Below, piece by piece: positions 1 through 6,637 of a DNA stretch of 19,598 bases. The position numbers and the translations under genes are program-made. Source of the DNA: Frankiales bacterium (lineage in GTDB: Bacteria > Actinomycetota > Actinomycetes > Mycobacteriales > SCTD01); contig JAODNF010000375.1 in the NCBI GenBank assembly GCA_025464915.1, positions 1 through 19,598 on the forward strand. The letters are read 5' to 3'. How positions within the stretch are numbered: position 1 is the stretch's first letter; every line of letters starts with the position of its first letter. The notes beneath the pieces are model-generated. The model had not been told where the DNA came from, made no database searches, and saw nothing but the letters and a program-made list of their open reading frames with translations.

Positions 1-7
1 TGTCAGC

Positions 8-835
8 TCACTTCTCGATCGGGACGCCGACGAGCGAGCCGTACTCGACCCAGCTGCCGTCGTAGTTCTTGACGTCGGACTTGCCGAGCAGCTCACGGAG
101 CACGAACCAGGTGTGGCTGGAGCGCTCACCGATCCGGCAGTAGGCGATGGTCGCCTTGCCCTCGTCGTAGCCCTGCTCCTCGTAGAGCTTGGCCAGGTCC
201 GCGTCGGACTTGAAGGTGCCGTCCTCGTTGGCCGCCTTGCTCCACGGGATGTTCATCGCGGTCGGGATGTGGCCGCCCTTCTGCGCCTGCTCCTGCGGCA
301 GGTGCGCGGGGGCGAGGATCTTGCCGGAGAACTCGTCGGGCGAGCGCACGTCGATGAGGTTCTTGTTGCCGATGGCGGCGACGACCTCGTCACGGAAGGC
401 GCGGATCGACAGGTCGGGCTCGCTGGCCCGGTAGGTCGTGGCCGGGCGCTCGACGACGTCCTTGGACAGCGGGCGCCCGTCGAGCTCCCACTTCTTGCGA
501 CCGCCGTCGATCAGCTTCACGTCGCGGTGGCCGTAGAGCTTGAAGTACCAGTAGGCGTAGGCGGCGAACCAGTTGTTGTTGCCGCCGTAGAGGACGACGG
601 TGTCGTCGTTGCTGATGCCCTTGGCGGACAGCAGCGCCTCGAACTGCTCCTTGGAGACGAAGTCACGGATGACCTGGTCCTGGAGCTCGGACTTCCAGTC
701 GAGGCGCACCGCGCCCTCGATGTGACCGCCGTCGTAGGCGGAGACGTCCTCGTCGACCTCGACGAAGACGACCTTGTCGTCGTTGATGTGGGCCTCTGCC
801 CAGTCCGCGTCCACGAGGACGTCAGCGCGTGCCAT
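8..835 (-). CDS. cysA2: Thiosulfate sulfurtransferase (two-domain rhodanese, CysA2/SseA type)
   Basis: This cytoplasmic rhodanese moves sulfane sulfur from thiosulfate to thiol or cyanide acceptors. The 275-residue product has an inactive N-terminal rhodanese domain (about residues 10-125) and a catalytic C-terminal domain (about 150-270). The active-site loop YCRIGERSSHTW carries the persulfide cysteine at residue 233. Length and loop match mycobacterial CysA2. I chose the ATG at 835 because AGGA lies 6 nt upstream and the product then begins MARADVLVDADW; an in-frame upstream extension to 937 has no such support and overlaps the uORF. The gene follows a cysteine-rich uORF by 73 nt, probably on one transcript. 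In related genomes an sseC (DUF1416) gene follows, which would lie beyond the left edge; only 7 nt remain here. Family is certain from the sequence; the exact physiological acceptor is not. Confidence 0.95.
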   Translation of the reverse strand: MARADVLVDADWAEAHINDDKVVFVEVDEDVSAYDGGHIEGAVRLDWKSELQDQVIRDFVSKEQFEALLSAKGISNDDTVVLYGGNNNWFAAYAYWYFKLYGHRDVKLIDGGRKKWELDGRPLSKDVVERPATTYRASEPDLSIRAFRDEVVAAIGNKNLIDVRSPDEFSGKILAPAHLPQEQAQKGGHIPTAMNIPWSKAANEDGTFKSDADLAKLYEEQGYDEGKATIAYCRIGERSSHTWFVLRELLGKSDVKNYDGSWVEYGSLVGVPIEK

Positions 836-908
836 GGTGATTCCTATCTTTGAGGTAGGGAAGGTGAGAAAGGGTCTGTGGCTCCGGATCAGGAGCGGGT
901 GCGCTAGC
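836..908 (-). promoter_or_regulatory. Attenuator region between uORF and sulfurtransferase
   Basis: This 73-nt spacer contains a small hairpin (arms GCTCC/GGAGC at 896-892 and 885-881, 6-nt loop) just after the uORF. It also has a weak pairing of CCTA with the TAGG that contains part of the sulfurtransferase ribosome-binding site (TAGGAATCACC then ATG). A ribosome stalled or terminating in the uORF could change either structure. There is no U-tract, so control at translation or by Rho is more likely than an intrinsic terminator. The pairing is short, so this is a suggestion only. Confidence 0.35.
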
Positions 909-983
909 TCAGGAAGCGCAACACAGGCAGCCGGCAACGCGGCACAGGTCGATCGACCGCCGCTTCACGAGCACGAGCTGCAT
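909..983 (-). CDS. Leaderless polycysteine upstream ORF (24 aa), likely cysteine-sensing attenuator
   Basis: A 24-codon ORF starts MQLVLVKRRSIDLC and has cysteines at residues 14, 19, 21 and 22, ending CLCCAS then TGA. Its ATG at 983 lies exactly 7 nt after the hexamer TAGGGT (996-991, minus strand), so transcription should start at the A of ATG with no leader. It sits 73 nt before the sulfurtransferase start. Leaderless short ORFs rich in cysteine codons ahead of cysA2-type operons are known in mycobacteria, where ribosome stalling at low cysteine relieves attenuation of the downstream genes. I infer the same role here. The peptide itself probably has no separate function. The N-terminal stretch LVLVKRR followed by DLCR looks conserved rather than random. 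Confidence 0.8.
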   Translation of the reverse strand: MQLVLVKRRSIDLCRVAGCLCCAS

Positions 984-990
984 GATCAAG

Positions 991-1019
991 ACCCTAACCC
1001 AGCCCTGAATAGACCGGAA
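991..1019 (-). promoter_or_regulatory. Promoter of the cysteine uORF and sulfurtransferase
   Basis: The -10 hexamer TAGGGT occupies 996-991 on the minus strand, and 7 nt later comes the ATG at 983, the geometry of a leaderless start. At 17 nt spacing the -35 position (1019-1014) reads TTCCGG, a weak match, as is common in actinomycete promoters. Start-site mapping would settle it. Confidence 0.6.
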
Positions 1020-1042
1020 ACGGGTAGGCAATCGGCCGCGGG

Positions 1043-1087
1043 ACGTCCGCCCCGACGCGGCCCGGTGTTGTCCACCTGAGCGGACGC
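1043..1087 (+). repeat. 45-nt palindromic dispersed repeat, copy A
   Basis: Outer arms ACGTCCGCCC and GAGCGGACGC are inverted repeats, with the core GTGTTGTCCACCT before the right arm. This is the most diverged of the six copies in its left half. It lies 20 nt past the stop of the GH99-like gene and upstream of the uORF promoter, so it separates two same-strand transcription units. Confidence 0.8.
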
Positions 1088-1107
1088 AAGGGGTCAGCGG
1101 GTGAGGA

Positions 1108-3324
1108 TCAGGCGTCGCCGAGCAGGTCGACGGCCAGCAGGGCACCCGCCTTCGGCGACAGGGTCACGTGGATGATCCCGTTGGCCGGGCAGTAGACCCA
1201 GACGAACCCAGACTGCGGCTGCTGCGGGCCGTAGCTGACCGTCTGCACCTGCGGCGTCTTGCCGTCGGGGGCGACCGTGAGGTTGCCGTAGCCGAGGGCC
1301 GAGGCGACGCCGATGCTCAGCAGCACGGCGTGGCCCTTGAAGGCGTCGGGCAGCTGGATGTCCTTCGCCGTGAGCCGGGTCGTGCTGGCGACCAACGACG
1401 CCGGCTTGCGCACCGTCAGGCCCTGGCCCTGCGGCTGGACCCAGCCCTCGAGGGCCAGGACCACCTTGGCACTCGTCGACACGGTGAACGTGACGGTGTG
1501 CCCGCCGGTCACGGGGACCAGGACCGAGTTGGTGAGGATCACGCTCTTGTCGAAGGCCAGCGAGGCCACCGGCGGCGCGGAGGAGCCGTTGTATACGTTG
1601 ATCGTGCCGGGGGCGGCGGCGCCGCTGACCTGGACGCGGACCTGCGCCGCGGTGGCGCCGGCGGGGCCGCTGGGGAGGGCGAAGGTGTGGGTCCCGCTGA
1701 CCGGTCCGCTCACGCCGCCGAGGGTCGAGCTGCCACTGGCGCTGTTGTAGAACACCCGGTCCGGCGGGCTGGTCGTCGTCACGTCGAGGCCGTTCTCACC
1801 CGGCGCGGCGTAGCCGATGACGTCGATCCACAGGTGCGTCGCAGCACCGGACTGCTGGACCACGACCTGACGGGACGTGCCGATCTGCACGAGCGTCGTG
1901 TTGGAGCTGGCGCGGCTCGAGTAGTAGCGCAGCTGGCTGCCGCTCGCGGCGCCGCCGGCGGGGAAGAGCTGGACCGCCCCGTTGCCCAGCGCGTTGAGGG
2001 CGTGCACGACCAGGACGGCGCCGGTCGCGTTGGCGGGGACGGACGACGGCAGCGTGAAGACGGCCTGGCCGCGCTGGCGTGCCGCGCAGCCGACCCCGGC
2101 ACCCGTCGAGGTGGAGAACACCCGCTCCCCGGCGAGGGCGACGAGCCCGTCCCTGCCGTTGCTCACCGGTGCGGGGGTCACGGTGCCGGCCGAGCCGATC
2201 CGGACCGGGCCGCGCCGCGACGTACCCCGGAAGCTCTTGGCCTTGACGAAGTAGGAGGCCGACTCGTTCGCGAGACCGCTGGCGTCGGTGTAGGTCGTGC
2301 CGGCCACGTCGTCCTTGAGCAGGCAGCCGTTGCGGTACACCTGGTACGCGGTCGCCCCGGCGCTCGCGCTCCAGGACAGGTCGACGCCCTGGGCGGACGT
2401 CGTGGCGTTCAGGGCGCCGGGCGGGGCCGGCGGCGCCACAGCCGAGCCCAGGATGCTGTGCATCTGGTCGACGTACGCCCCGTGCCCGGAGCGGCTGGCC
2501 CACTCGGTCGCCTGCTCGACGCCGGTCGACTCGGTCCACTCGTTCCACGTGGTCGTGATGTGGAAGCGGGTCTTCGACGCCTTCATGGCGCGCACGTCGG
2601 AGGCGAACCGGCTGACGCTGCGGCCCAGCCGGGCGCTGGACTCCCCGACCTTGTTGAACCCGGGGCTGACGGCGAACGAGTTGCCCTGCGCCCAGTGCCC
2701 GTTGGCCGGCGCGTAGCCGTACCAGCCCTGCGGCTGGGGCCGGCAGCCGGTGTAGCCGGAGACCGCCTTCATGACGATGAAGAAGCGGTGCGCGCTGTCG
2801 GCCGCCTCCCATCGGGCGGCGGCGTTGCAGGTGTCGCCTGCGTCACCGTAGAGGAACATCACCGGCTTGCCGCCGATGCGGTAGTAGCTGGGGTCCTGGC
2901 CGTAGCGGCTGTAGATCCAGTCGAGGTCGGCCTTGGCCGCGGACGACGAGGGGTTCTTGCCCTGTCCCTCGTCCTCGTTGAGGACGGCCCACCGGAAGGT
3001 GCTGTCGTCGGCCGCGCGCAGGTGCGTCGGGAAGACCTGGTCCGGGAAGCTGTTCCGGCCGAACCAGGAGTACAGGCCGACCTGCTGGCCGCCGTACTGC
3101 ATGTCCGCGATCTGGTTCCGGATGACCTCGGCGTCGTGGTAGTCGACCGGCTTGTTCGGGTGGACCTTGGACGCCTGCTTGACCTGGGTCGCGTAGAAGA
3201 CCGCCATGTTGACGGGCAGACCCGGCTGGTACGCCGCGGTCGCGGCCTGGGCCGACGGGAGCGGCAGCGCCCCGAGGACGGACGCGACGAGCAGGACGGG
3301 CAGCAGCAGGGTCAGACGCTTCAC
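1108..3324 (-). CDS. Secreted GH99-like glycosidase/surface protein with FnIII and tandem beta-repeats
   Basis: The 738-residue product has a Sec signal peptide (MKRLTLLLPVLLVASVLGAL, cleavage likely after AQA at about 27). A domain at about 35-295 resembles GH99/GH71-like or WbsX-type glycoside hydrolases, with the typical motif TTTWNEWTES; the WNEW glutamate at 262 is the candidate catalytic residue. One FnIII domain follows at about 302-385. The last 350 residues look like three degenerate modules of about 110 residues, ending WIDVIGY, LALEGWV and AVDLLGD; they resemble a beta-rich module common on actinomycete surface proteins. The start is GTG, because an ATG pair just upstream is out of frame and stops at once. 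It begins 25 nt after the DUF2993 gene and probably ends that operon. An alpha-mannan or other cell-envelope glycan substrate is conceivable but not shown. Fold assignment rests on motif and architecture. Confidence 0.75.
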   Translation of the reverse strand: MKRLTLLLPVLLVASVLGALPLPSAQAATAAYQPGLPVNMAVFYATQVKQASKVHPNKPVDYHDAEVIRNQIADMQYGGQQVGLYSWFGRNSFPDQVFPTHLRAADDSTFRWAVLNEDEGQGKNPSSSAAKADLDWIYSRYGQDPSYYRIGGKPVMFLYGDAGDTCNAAARWEAADSAHRFFIVMKAVSGYTGCRPQPQGWYGYAPANGHWAQGNSFAVSPGFNKVGESSARLGRSVSRFASDVRAMKASKTRFHITTTWNEWTESTGVEQATEWASRSGHGAYVDQMHSILGSAVAPPAPPGALNATTSAQGVDLSWSASAGATAYQVYRNGCLLKDDVAGTTYTDASGLANESASYFVKAKSFRGTSRRGPVRIGSAGTVTPAPVSNGRDGLVALAGERVFSTSTGAGVGCAARQRGQAVFTLPSSVPANATGAVLVVHALNALGNGAVQLFPAGGAASGSQLRYYSSRASSNTTLVQIGTSRQVVVQQSGAATHLWIDVIGYAAPGENGLDVTTTSPPDRVFYNSASGSSTLGGVSGPVSGTHTFALPSGPAGATAAQVRVQVSGAAAPGTINVYNGSSAPPVASLAFDKSVILTNSVLVPVTGGHTVTFTVSTSAKVVLALEGWVQPQGQGLTVRKPASLVASTTRLTAKDIQLPDAFKGHAVLLSIGVASALGYGNLTVAPDGKTPQVQTVSYGPQQPQSGFVWVYCPANGIIHVTLSPKAGALLAVDLLGDA

Positions 3325-3349
3325 CGAGCCATCATGTCGGTTTCACGTC

Positions 3350-3985
3350 TCAGGTGGAAGAGCGCGCTGACAGCACCGTCGGGCCGGACGAGGCCGTGAG
3401 GTGCACCCCGTCCTCCTGGGCGGACGCCGCCTTCAGCCGCAGGCCGTAGGGCAGTGCCGGGATGCGCACGCTGAAGTCGAGCAGGCCGCGCAGGGTGCTG
3501 ACGACGACCCGGTCGCCGTCGAGCCGGACCGTGGCGGCGAGGGTGGCGGACACGCCCGCGACCCTCCCCGTCACCTTGACCTTGCCGCGCTGCGCCCGCA
3601 CGGTCAGCCCGGCGATCCCGGAGCGCCGCCCGAGCTCGTAGTAGCTCAGCACGGCGATCGCCTCGAGGTCGCGGACGGGTACGTCGGTGGTGCTGCGCAC
3701 CTTCGACAGCGGGATCCGGGCGTCGATCACCGTGACGTCGAGGCGGCTGATGGTCAGCCCGCTGCGGGTCTCGTCCTTGATGTGCACGACGGTCCGGTCG
3801 TAGCGGCCGCTGAAGGCCTGGGTGAGGAAGGGGAACCCCTCGACGTCGACCGTCGGGCGGTTGCTCAGGTGGCCGCTCTCCTGCATGCGGTCGGCGAGGG
3901 CCTTGTCGACGTAGTGCACGGTGACGCGGTCAGCGGCGACGAGCAGGCCCACCAGGACCACGAGGGCGACGAGCAGCTTCCTCAC
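3350..3985 (-). CDS. DUF2993 periplasmic protein, LmeA-like
   Basis: The 211-residue product has a single N-terminal signal anchor (MRKLLVALVVLVGLLVAADR) followed by the DUF2993 pattern: VDVEGFPFLTQAFSGRYDRT near residues 48-67, then a long beta-rich lipid-binding-like domain. In mycobacteria the family member LmeA (Rv0817c) acts outside the membrane in mannan elongation of lipomannan and binds phospholipids. Its position between a sulfurtransferase gene and glnR matches the mycobacterial locus. The start is GTG, overlapping the upstream TGA by 4 nt (GTGA), so translation is coupled to the membrane protein. Family assignment is firm. Whether it acts in lipomannan synthesis in this organism is inference. 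Confidence 0.85.
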   Translation of the reverse strand: MRKLLVALVVLVGLLVAADRVTVHYVDKALADRMQESGHLSNRPTVDVEGFPFLTQAFSGRYDRTVVHIKDETRSGLTISRLDVTVIDARIPLSKVRSTTDVPVRDLEAIAVLSYYELGRRSGIAGLTVRAQRGKVKVTGRVAGVSATLAATVRLDGDRVVVSTLRGLLDFSVRIPALPYGLRLKAASAQEDGVHLTASSGPTVLSARSST

Positions 3986-4791
3986 CGGTCCAGCAGCCTC
4001 ACGGCCGTGAGCACGACCGGTCCGAGGAGCGCGAACGGCACGAACAGGCTGGTGGGTCGCAGCGCGGCGACCCGACGGACGTCGAGCCCCGTCAGCTCGG
4101 CAGCGGCAAGGTCGATCAGCAGGTCGGTCGCCGCGACGGCAGCCGCCGCGGTGAGCCCGAGCAGCGCCGACTGGTCGTGCGGCAGGTGGTCCTGCCCGAC
4201 CACGACGGCGGCCGCGACACCGGTGCCGAGTGCGAGCAGCAGCCCGGGCCAGGCCCGGGAGGAGCCGACGGCGAGCGCCGGCTTGTGCAGGACCAGGTCA
4301 CCGAGGCGGCCGGCCACGAGGGCGGTCGCCGCGGCGACCAGGGCGACCCGGGTGGGCCAGACGCCCGCGTCGGACCGGACTGCCGCCGCGAGGCCGGCTG
4401 TCGCGGTCACGAGCGTGACGCAGACGAGGGTGTCGGCAAGCGCCTCGGTGACCCGCGAGCGGTCGCGACGGGCGAGCTGGTGGCCGATGCCGAGGACCAG
4501 GCTGAGCGCCACGACCGCGCCGAGGTAGCGGGCCCGGCCGTCGTCCACCACGACGGTCACGTCCGCCGCGACGGCGGCGGCGATCCCGATGGCGAACACG
4601 CCGGTGGCGGCGGGCGCCTCGGTGACGGCCAGGAAGCCGAGCACCGCGAGGACCTGCACCAGTGCAACGCCCCCGAGCAGGGCGTTGTCGTCGACGAACG
4701 CGAGAACCACGAGCGCGCCCCCGAGCAGCGCGCTCGCGAGGGCCTGCCCGGCCAGCCCGGGACGCGGCGCAGGGGGTGCGTCGGTCGTCAC
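3982..4791 (-). CDS. Polytopic membrane protein of unknown function
   Basis: The product is about 269 residues, mostly Ala/Leu/Val hydrophobic stretches that suggest about 8 transmembrane helices. A short basic loop (HQLARRDRSR) falls near the middle. I recognise no catalytic motif. I prefer the GTG at 4791 to the GTG at 4797, because AGGA lies 8 nt before 4791 but only 2 nt before 4797. It overlaps the DUF2993 gene by 4 nt, and the pair is probably co-translated, so it may serve the same envelope process. A transporter or scaffold role cannot be told apart from sequence alone. Confidence 0.75.
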   Translation of the reverse strand: MTTDAPPAPRPGLAGQALASALLGGALVVLAFVDDNALLGGVALVQVLAVLGFLAVTEAPAATGVFAIGIAAAVAADVTVVVDDGRARYLGAVVALSLVLGIGHQLARRDRSRVTEALADTLVCVTLVTATAGLAAAVRSDAGVWPTRVALVAAATALVAGRLGDLVLHKPALAVGSSRAWPGLLLALGTGVAAAVVVGQDHLPHDQSALLGLTAAAAVAATDLLIDLAAAELTGLDVRRVAALRPTSLFVPFALLGPVVLTAVRLLDR

Positions 4792-4839
4792 GCCCACGAT
4801 CCTGGCAGAAGACCTCGTGGGCGGCGGGTCGTGGTGCCT

Positions 4840-5228
4840 GCTCCTCCACCGTGCCCTTCATCCAGGCGCTCAGCCTCGCCACCAGGTCCGGGGTTGTGGA
4901 CGAGCAGCAGCGGCACAGCGACGAGGTCGACGCACTGCACCGGTGAGAGCGGCACGGGGTCCCAGGTGCGCGCGCTGATCCTCGTACGCAGGAAGACCCG
5001 GGCTCCCAGCCGGCCCGGCGCCTTCTCGATGGCGTAGAGCACCCGCCGCATCGCCACGGTGTCGCGGCAGTACCAGCGGGCCAGGCTCGAGACGGCGATG
5101 GCGCGCACGTGCGGGGTCGACGTCCGGTTGGTGAAGCCGTGGGCCAGCACGACGCAGACCGACATGTCCGGACCCGGCGTGTGCCGGGCGTGAAGTACGA
5201 CACTGTCGGCGGTGGTGAGGTCGAGGCC
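4840..5228 (-). pseudogene. Alpha/beta-hydrolase remnant lacking all catalytic residues
   Basis: Reading the minus strand, fragments typical of an actinomycete alpha/beta hydrolase appear in order. They are VVLHARHTPGPD and VLAHGFTN (oxyanion region), then SLARWYCRDTVAMRR, RTRISARTWDP and VPLLLVH. After a frame change comes the C-terminal helix PDLVARLSAWM. Between HVRAIA and VSSLARWY about 75 residues are missing in frame, including the GxSxG nucleophile. At LLLVH a second deletion removes the acid and histidine region and shifts frame. No ATG, GTG or TTG sits at the expected N-terminus; the first is an ATG at 5165. In relatives such a hydrolase often sits beside glnR. I judge it non-functional; the ends given are approximate. 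It fills the 512-nt gap between the membrane protein and glnR. Confidence 0.65.
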
Positions 5229-5233
5229 TCGGG

Positions 5234-5239
5234 TAGGCT
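5234..5239 (+). promoter_or_regulatory. Candidate -10 element of glnR
   Basis: TAGGCT fits the TANNNT pattern and would start a transcript near 5246, giving a leader of about 58 nt before the glnR ATG. No convincing -35 hexamer is visible, so this is a weak call. Confidence 0.3.
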
Positions 5240-5304
5240 TGTTGCGAACGCGAGGCAACGGCGCCTCTCCCGGCTTCCCCAGCCGCCTATGGAGGTCCGC
5301 CCGC

Positions 5305-6042
5305 ATGGCCACGCTGCTCCTTCTCACCAACGCGATGACGCCGTCCTCGGACGTGCTCCCCGCCCTGGGCCTGCTGGCCCACTCCGTTCGGGTCGCGCCG
5401 CTGGAGGTCTCGGCCCTGCTCGACGAGACCGGCGCCCCGGGGGCGGACGCGATCCTCGTGGACGCGCGCCGCGACCTGGTGCAGGCCCGCTCGCTGTGCC
5501 GACTCCTCCGGACGACGGGTGTGTCTGCCCCTGTCTTCGCTGTGCTGACCGAAGGCGGATTGGTCGCCCTCACCTCCGAGTGGGGCGTCGACGACGTGCT
5601 CCTCGACACAGCCGGCCCCGCCGAGGTCGACGCGCGGCTGCGACTGGCCACCGGACGGGTCGCCGCACCCGCTGCCGCCGAGGCTGCCGAGCCCGGTGTC
5701 GTCCGCGCCGGTGACCTGACCATCGACGAGGGCACCTACACCTGCCGGCTGCGCGGTCGCGCGCTCGACCTGACCTTCAAGGAGTTCGAGCTCCTCAAGT
5801 ACCTCGCTCAGCACCCGGGTCGCGTCTTCACGCGCGCCCAGCTGCTGCAAGAGGTCTGGGGCTACGACTACTACGGAGGTACACGGACGGTCGACGTGCA
5901 CGTCCGCCGGCTGCGCGCGAAGCTCGGCGCCGAGCACGAGCAGCTGATCGGCACCGTGCGGCACGTCGGGTACAAGTTCGTGTCGCAGCCGATCATCGCG
6001 CTGCCGGACGACGTGCCGGCCGCTCAGACCGCCAGCTTGTAG
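5305..6042 (+). CDS. glnR: GlnR, OmpR-family nitrogen regulator
   Basis: The 245-residue product starts at ATG 5305, with GGAGG 9 nt upstream, giving MATLLLLTNAM. The receiver-like domain (residues 1 to about 115) has a conserved aspartate at 53 (LVDARRDL) and the GlnR-typical motif PVFAVLTEGGLVAL. The winged-helix DNA-binding domain at about 136-230 includes LTFKEFELLKYLAQHPGRVF and TRTVDVHVRRLRAKLG. The closeness to mycobacterial Rv0818 is strong across both domains. GlnR is an orphan regulator without a partner kinase that controls ammonium, nitrate and nitrite assimilation genes; its receiver is thought to act as a constitutive dimer rather than by phosphorylation. No kinase gene lies nearby, as expected. 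The gene's end overlaps the convergent kinase gene by 19 nt. Confidence 0.95.
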   Translation: MATLLLLTNAMTPSSDVLPALGLLAHSVRVAPLEVSALLDETGAPGADAILVDARRDLVQARSLCRLLRTTGVSAPVFAVLTEGGLVALTSEWGVDDVLLDTAGPAEVDARLRLATGRVAAPAAAEAAEPGVVRAGDLTIDEGTYTCRLRGRALDLTFKEFELLKYLAQHPGRVFTRAQLLQEVWGYDYYGGTRTVDVHVRRLRAKLGAEHEQLIGTVRHVGYKFVSQPIIALPDDVPAAQTASL

Positions 6043-6584
6043 GGCTTGGGACCGAGGAGCTCCTCGACCTCCCTGCGGCTGCGCAGCCGGATCACCGACA
6101 GGTGCTCGTACTCCGGCTGCGCGAGCCGGCGCTCGAGCTCGCGCCGGTTGCGGCGGTGGCTCGTGAGGGCCAGGCGCACCGGGTGGTAGGGGCGGCCCCA
6201 GCCGAGCCAGGACTCCCTGCAGCCGGGGATGAGCTCGACGTCGGTGCGCAACCTGCGCCAGGTGCGGCGGACGGCGCGCACGAAGGCGACCCCCCAGGGC
6301 AGGTCCAGCCAGACGAGGGTGTCGGCGCGCTGCCAGATGAGGTCGCGCGACTCCGGGGCGCCGAAGTCGTCGAGGCACCAGCACTCGTCGGCGATGGCCG
6401 CAGCCAGCTGAGGGACGAAGTCCTCGCGGGTGGCGTAGCCGGGGCCGTAGTACATCCGGTCGACCTCGATGTGCGGCAGGCCCTGGTGGGCAGCCAGCGT
6501 CATCGCGACGGACGTCTTCCCCACTCCGGGAAGTCCTGTCACGAGCACGCGGGGGCCGGCTGGGTTCTGCATCGCTGGCGTCAT
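6024..6584 (-). CDS. P-loop kinase-like NTPase (FlaR/topology-modulation family type)
   Basis: The 186-residue product has a Walker A motif GLPGVGKT at residues 17-24 near the N-terminus. An acidic pair follows in HIEVDRMYYGPGY (about 36-48), then LDLPWGVAFVRAVRRTWRR, which resembles the lid of small adenylate-kinase-like NTPases annotated as FlaR or topology modulation proteins. The name is historical: the real substrate of this family is unknown, and nucleotide or small-molecule phosphorylation is likely. I use the ATG at 6584, with GGGGGA upstream, rather than the ATG 4 codons later. It is divergent from mshD, whose start lies 53 nt away, and overlaps the end of glnR tail to tail. Confidence 0.8.
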   Translation of the reverse strand: MTPAMQNPAGPRVLVTGLPGVGKTSVAMTLAAHQGLPHIEVDRMYYGPGYATREDFVPQLAAAIADECWCLDDFGAPESRDLIWQRADTLVWLDLPWGVAFVRAVRRTWRRLRTDVELIPGCRESWLGWGRPYHPVRLALTSHRRNRRELERRLAQPEYEHLSVIRLRSRREVEELLGPKPYKLAV

Positions 6585-6624
6585 CGTGCCAGGTGTCCCC
6601 CGGGATGCGAAGAGCTGAACGCAC

Positions 6625-6630
6625 TAGCGT
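6625..6630 (+). promoter_or_regulatory. -10 element for leaderless mshD transcript
   Basis: TAGCGT is followed by exactly 7 nt and then the GTG at 6638. That start is also the one which aligns with mycobacterial MshD. No Shine-Dalgarno sequence at useful spacing is present. Both facts favour a leaderless mRNA. Confidence 0.5.
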
Positions 6631-6637
6631 CAGGTTC

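Noticed and set aside
1168..3399. Long plus-strand open frame opposite the GH99-like gene (about 743 codons)
   Set aside because: Its translation is Arg/Gly/Val/Asp-rich low-complexity sequence without any domain. It is the antisense shadow of a gene with a signal peptide and recognisable domains, as expected in very GC-rich DNA.
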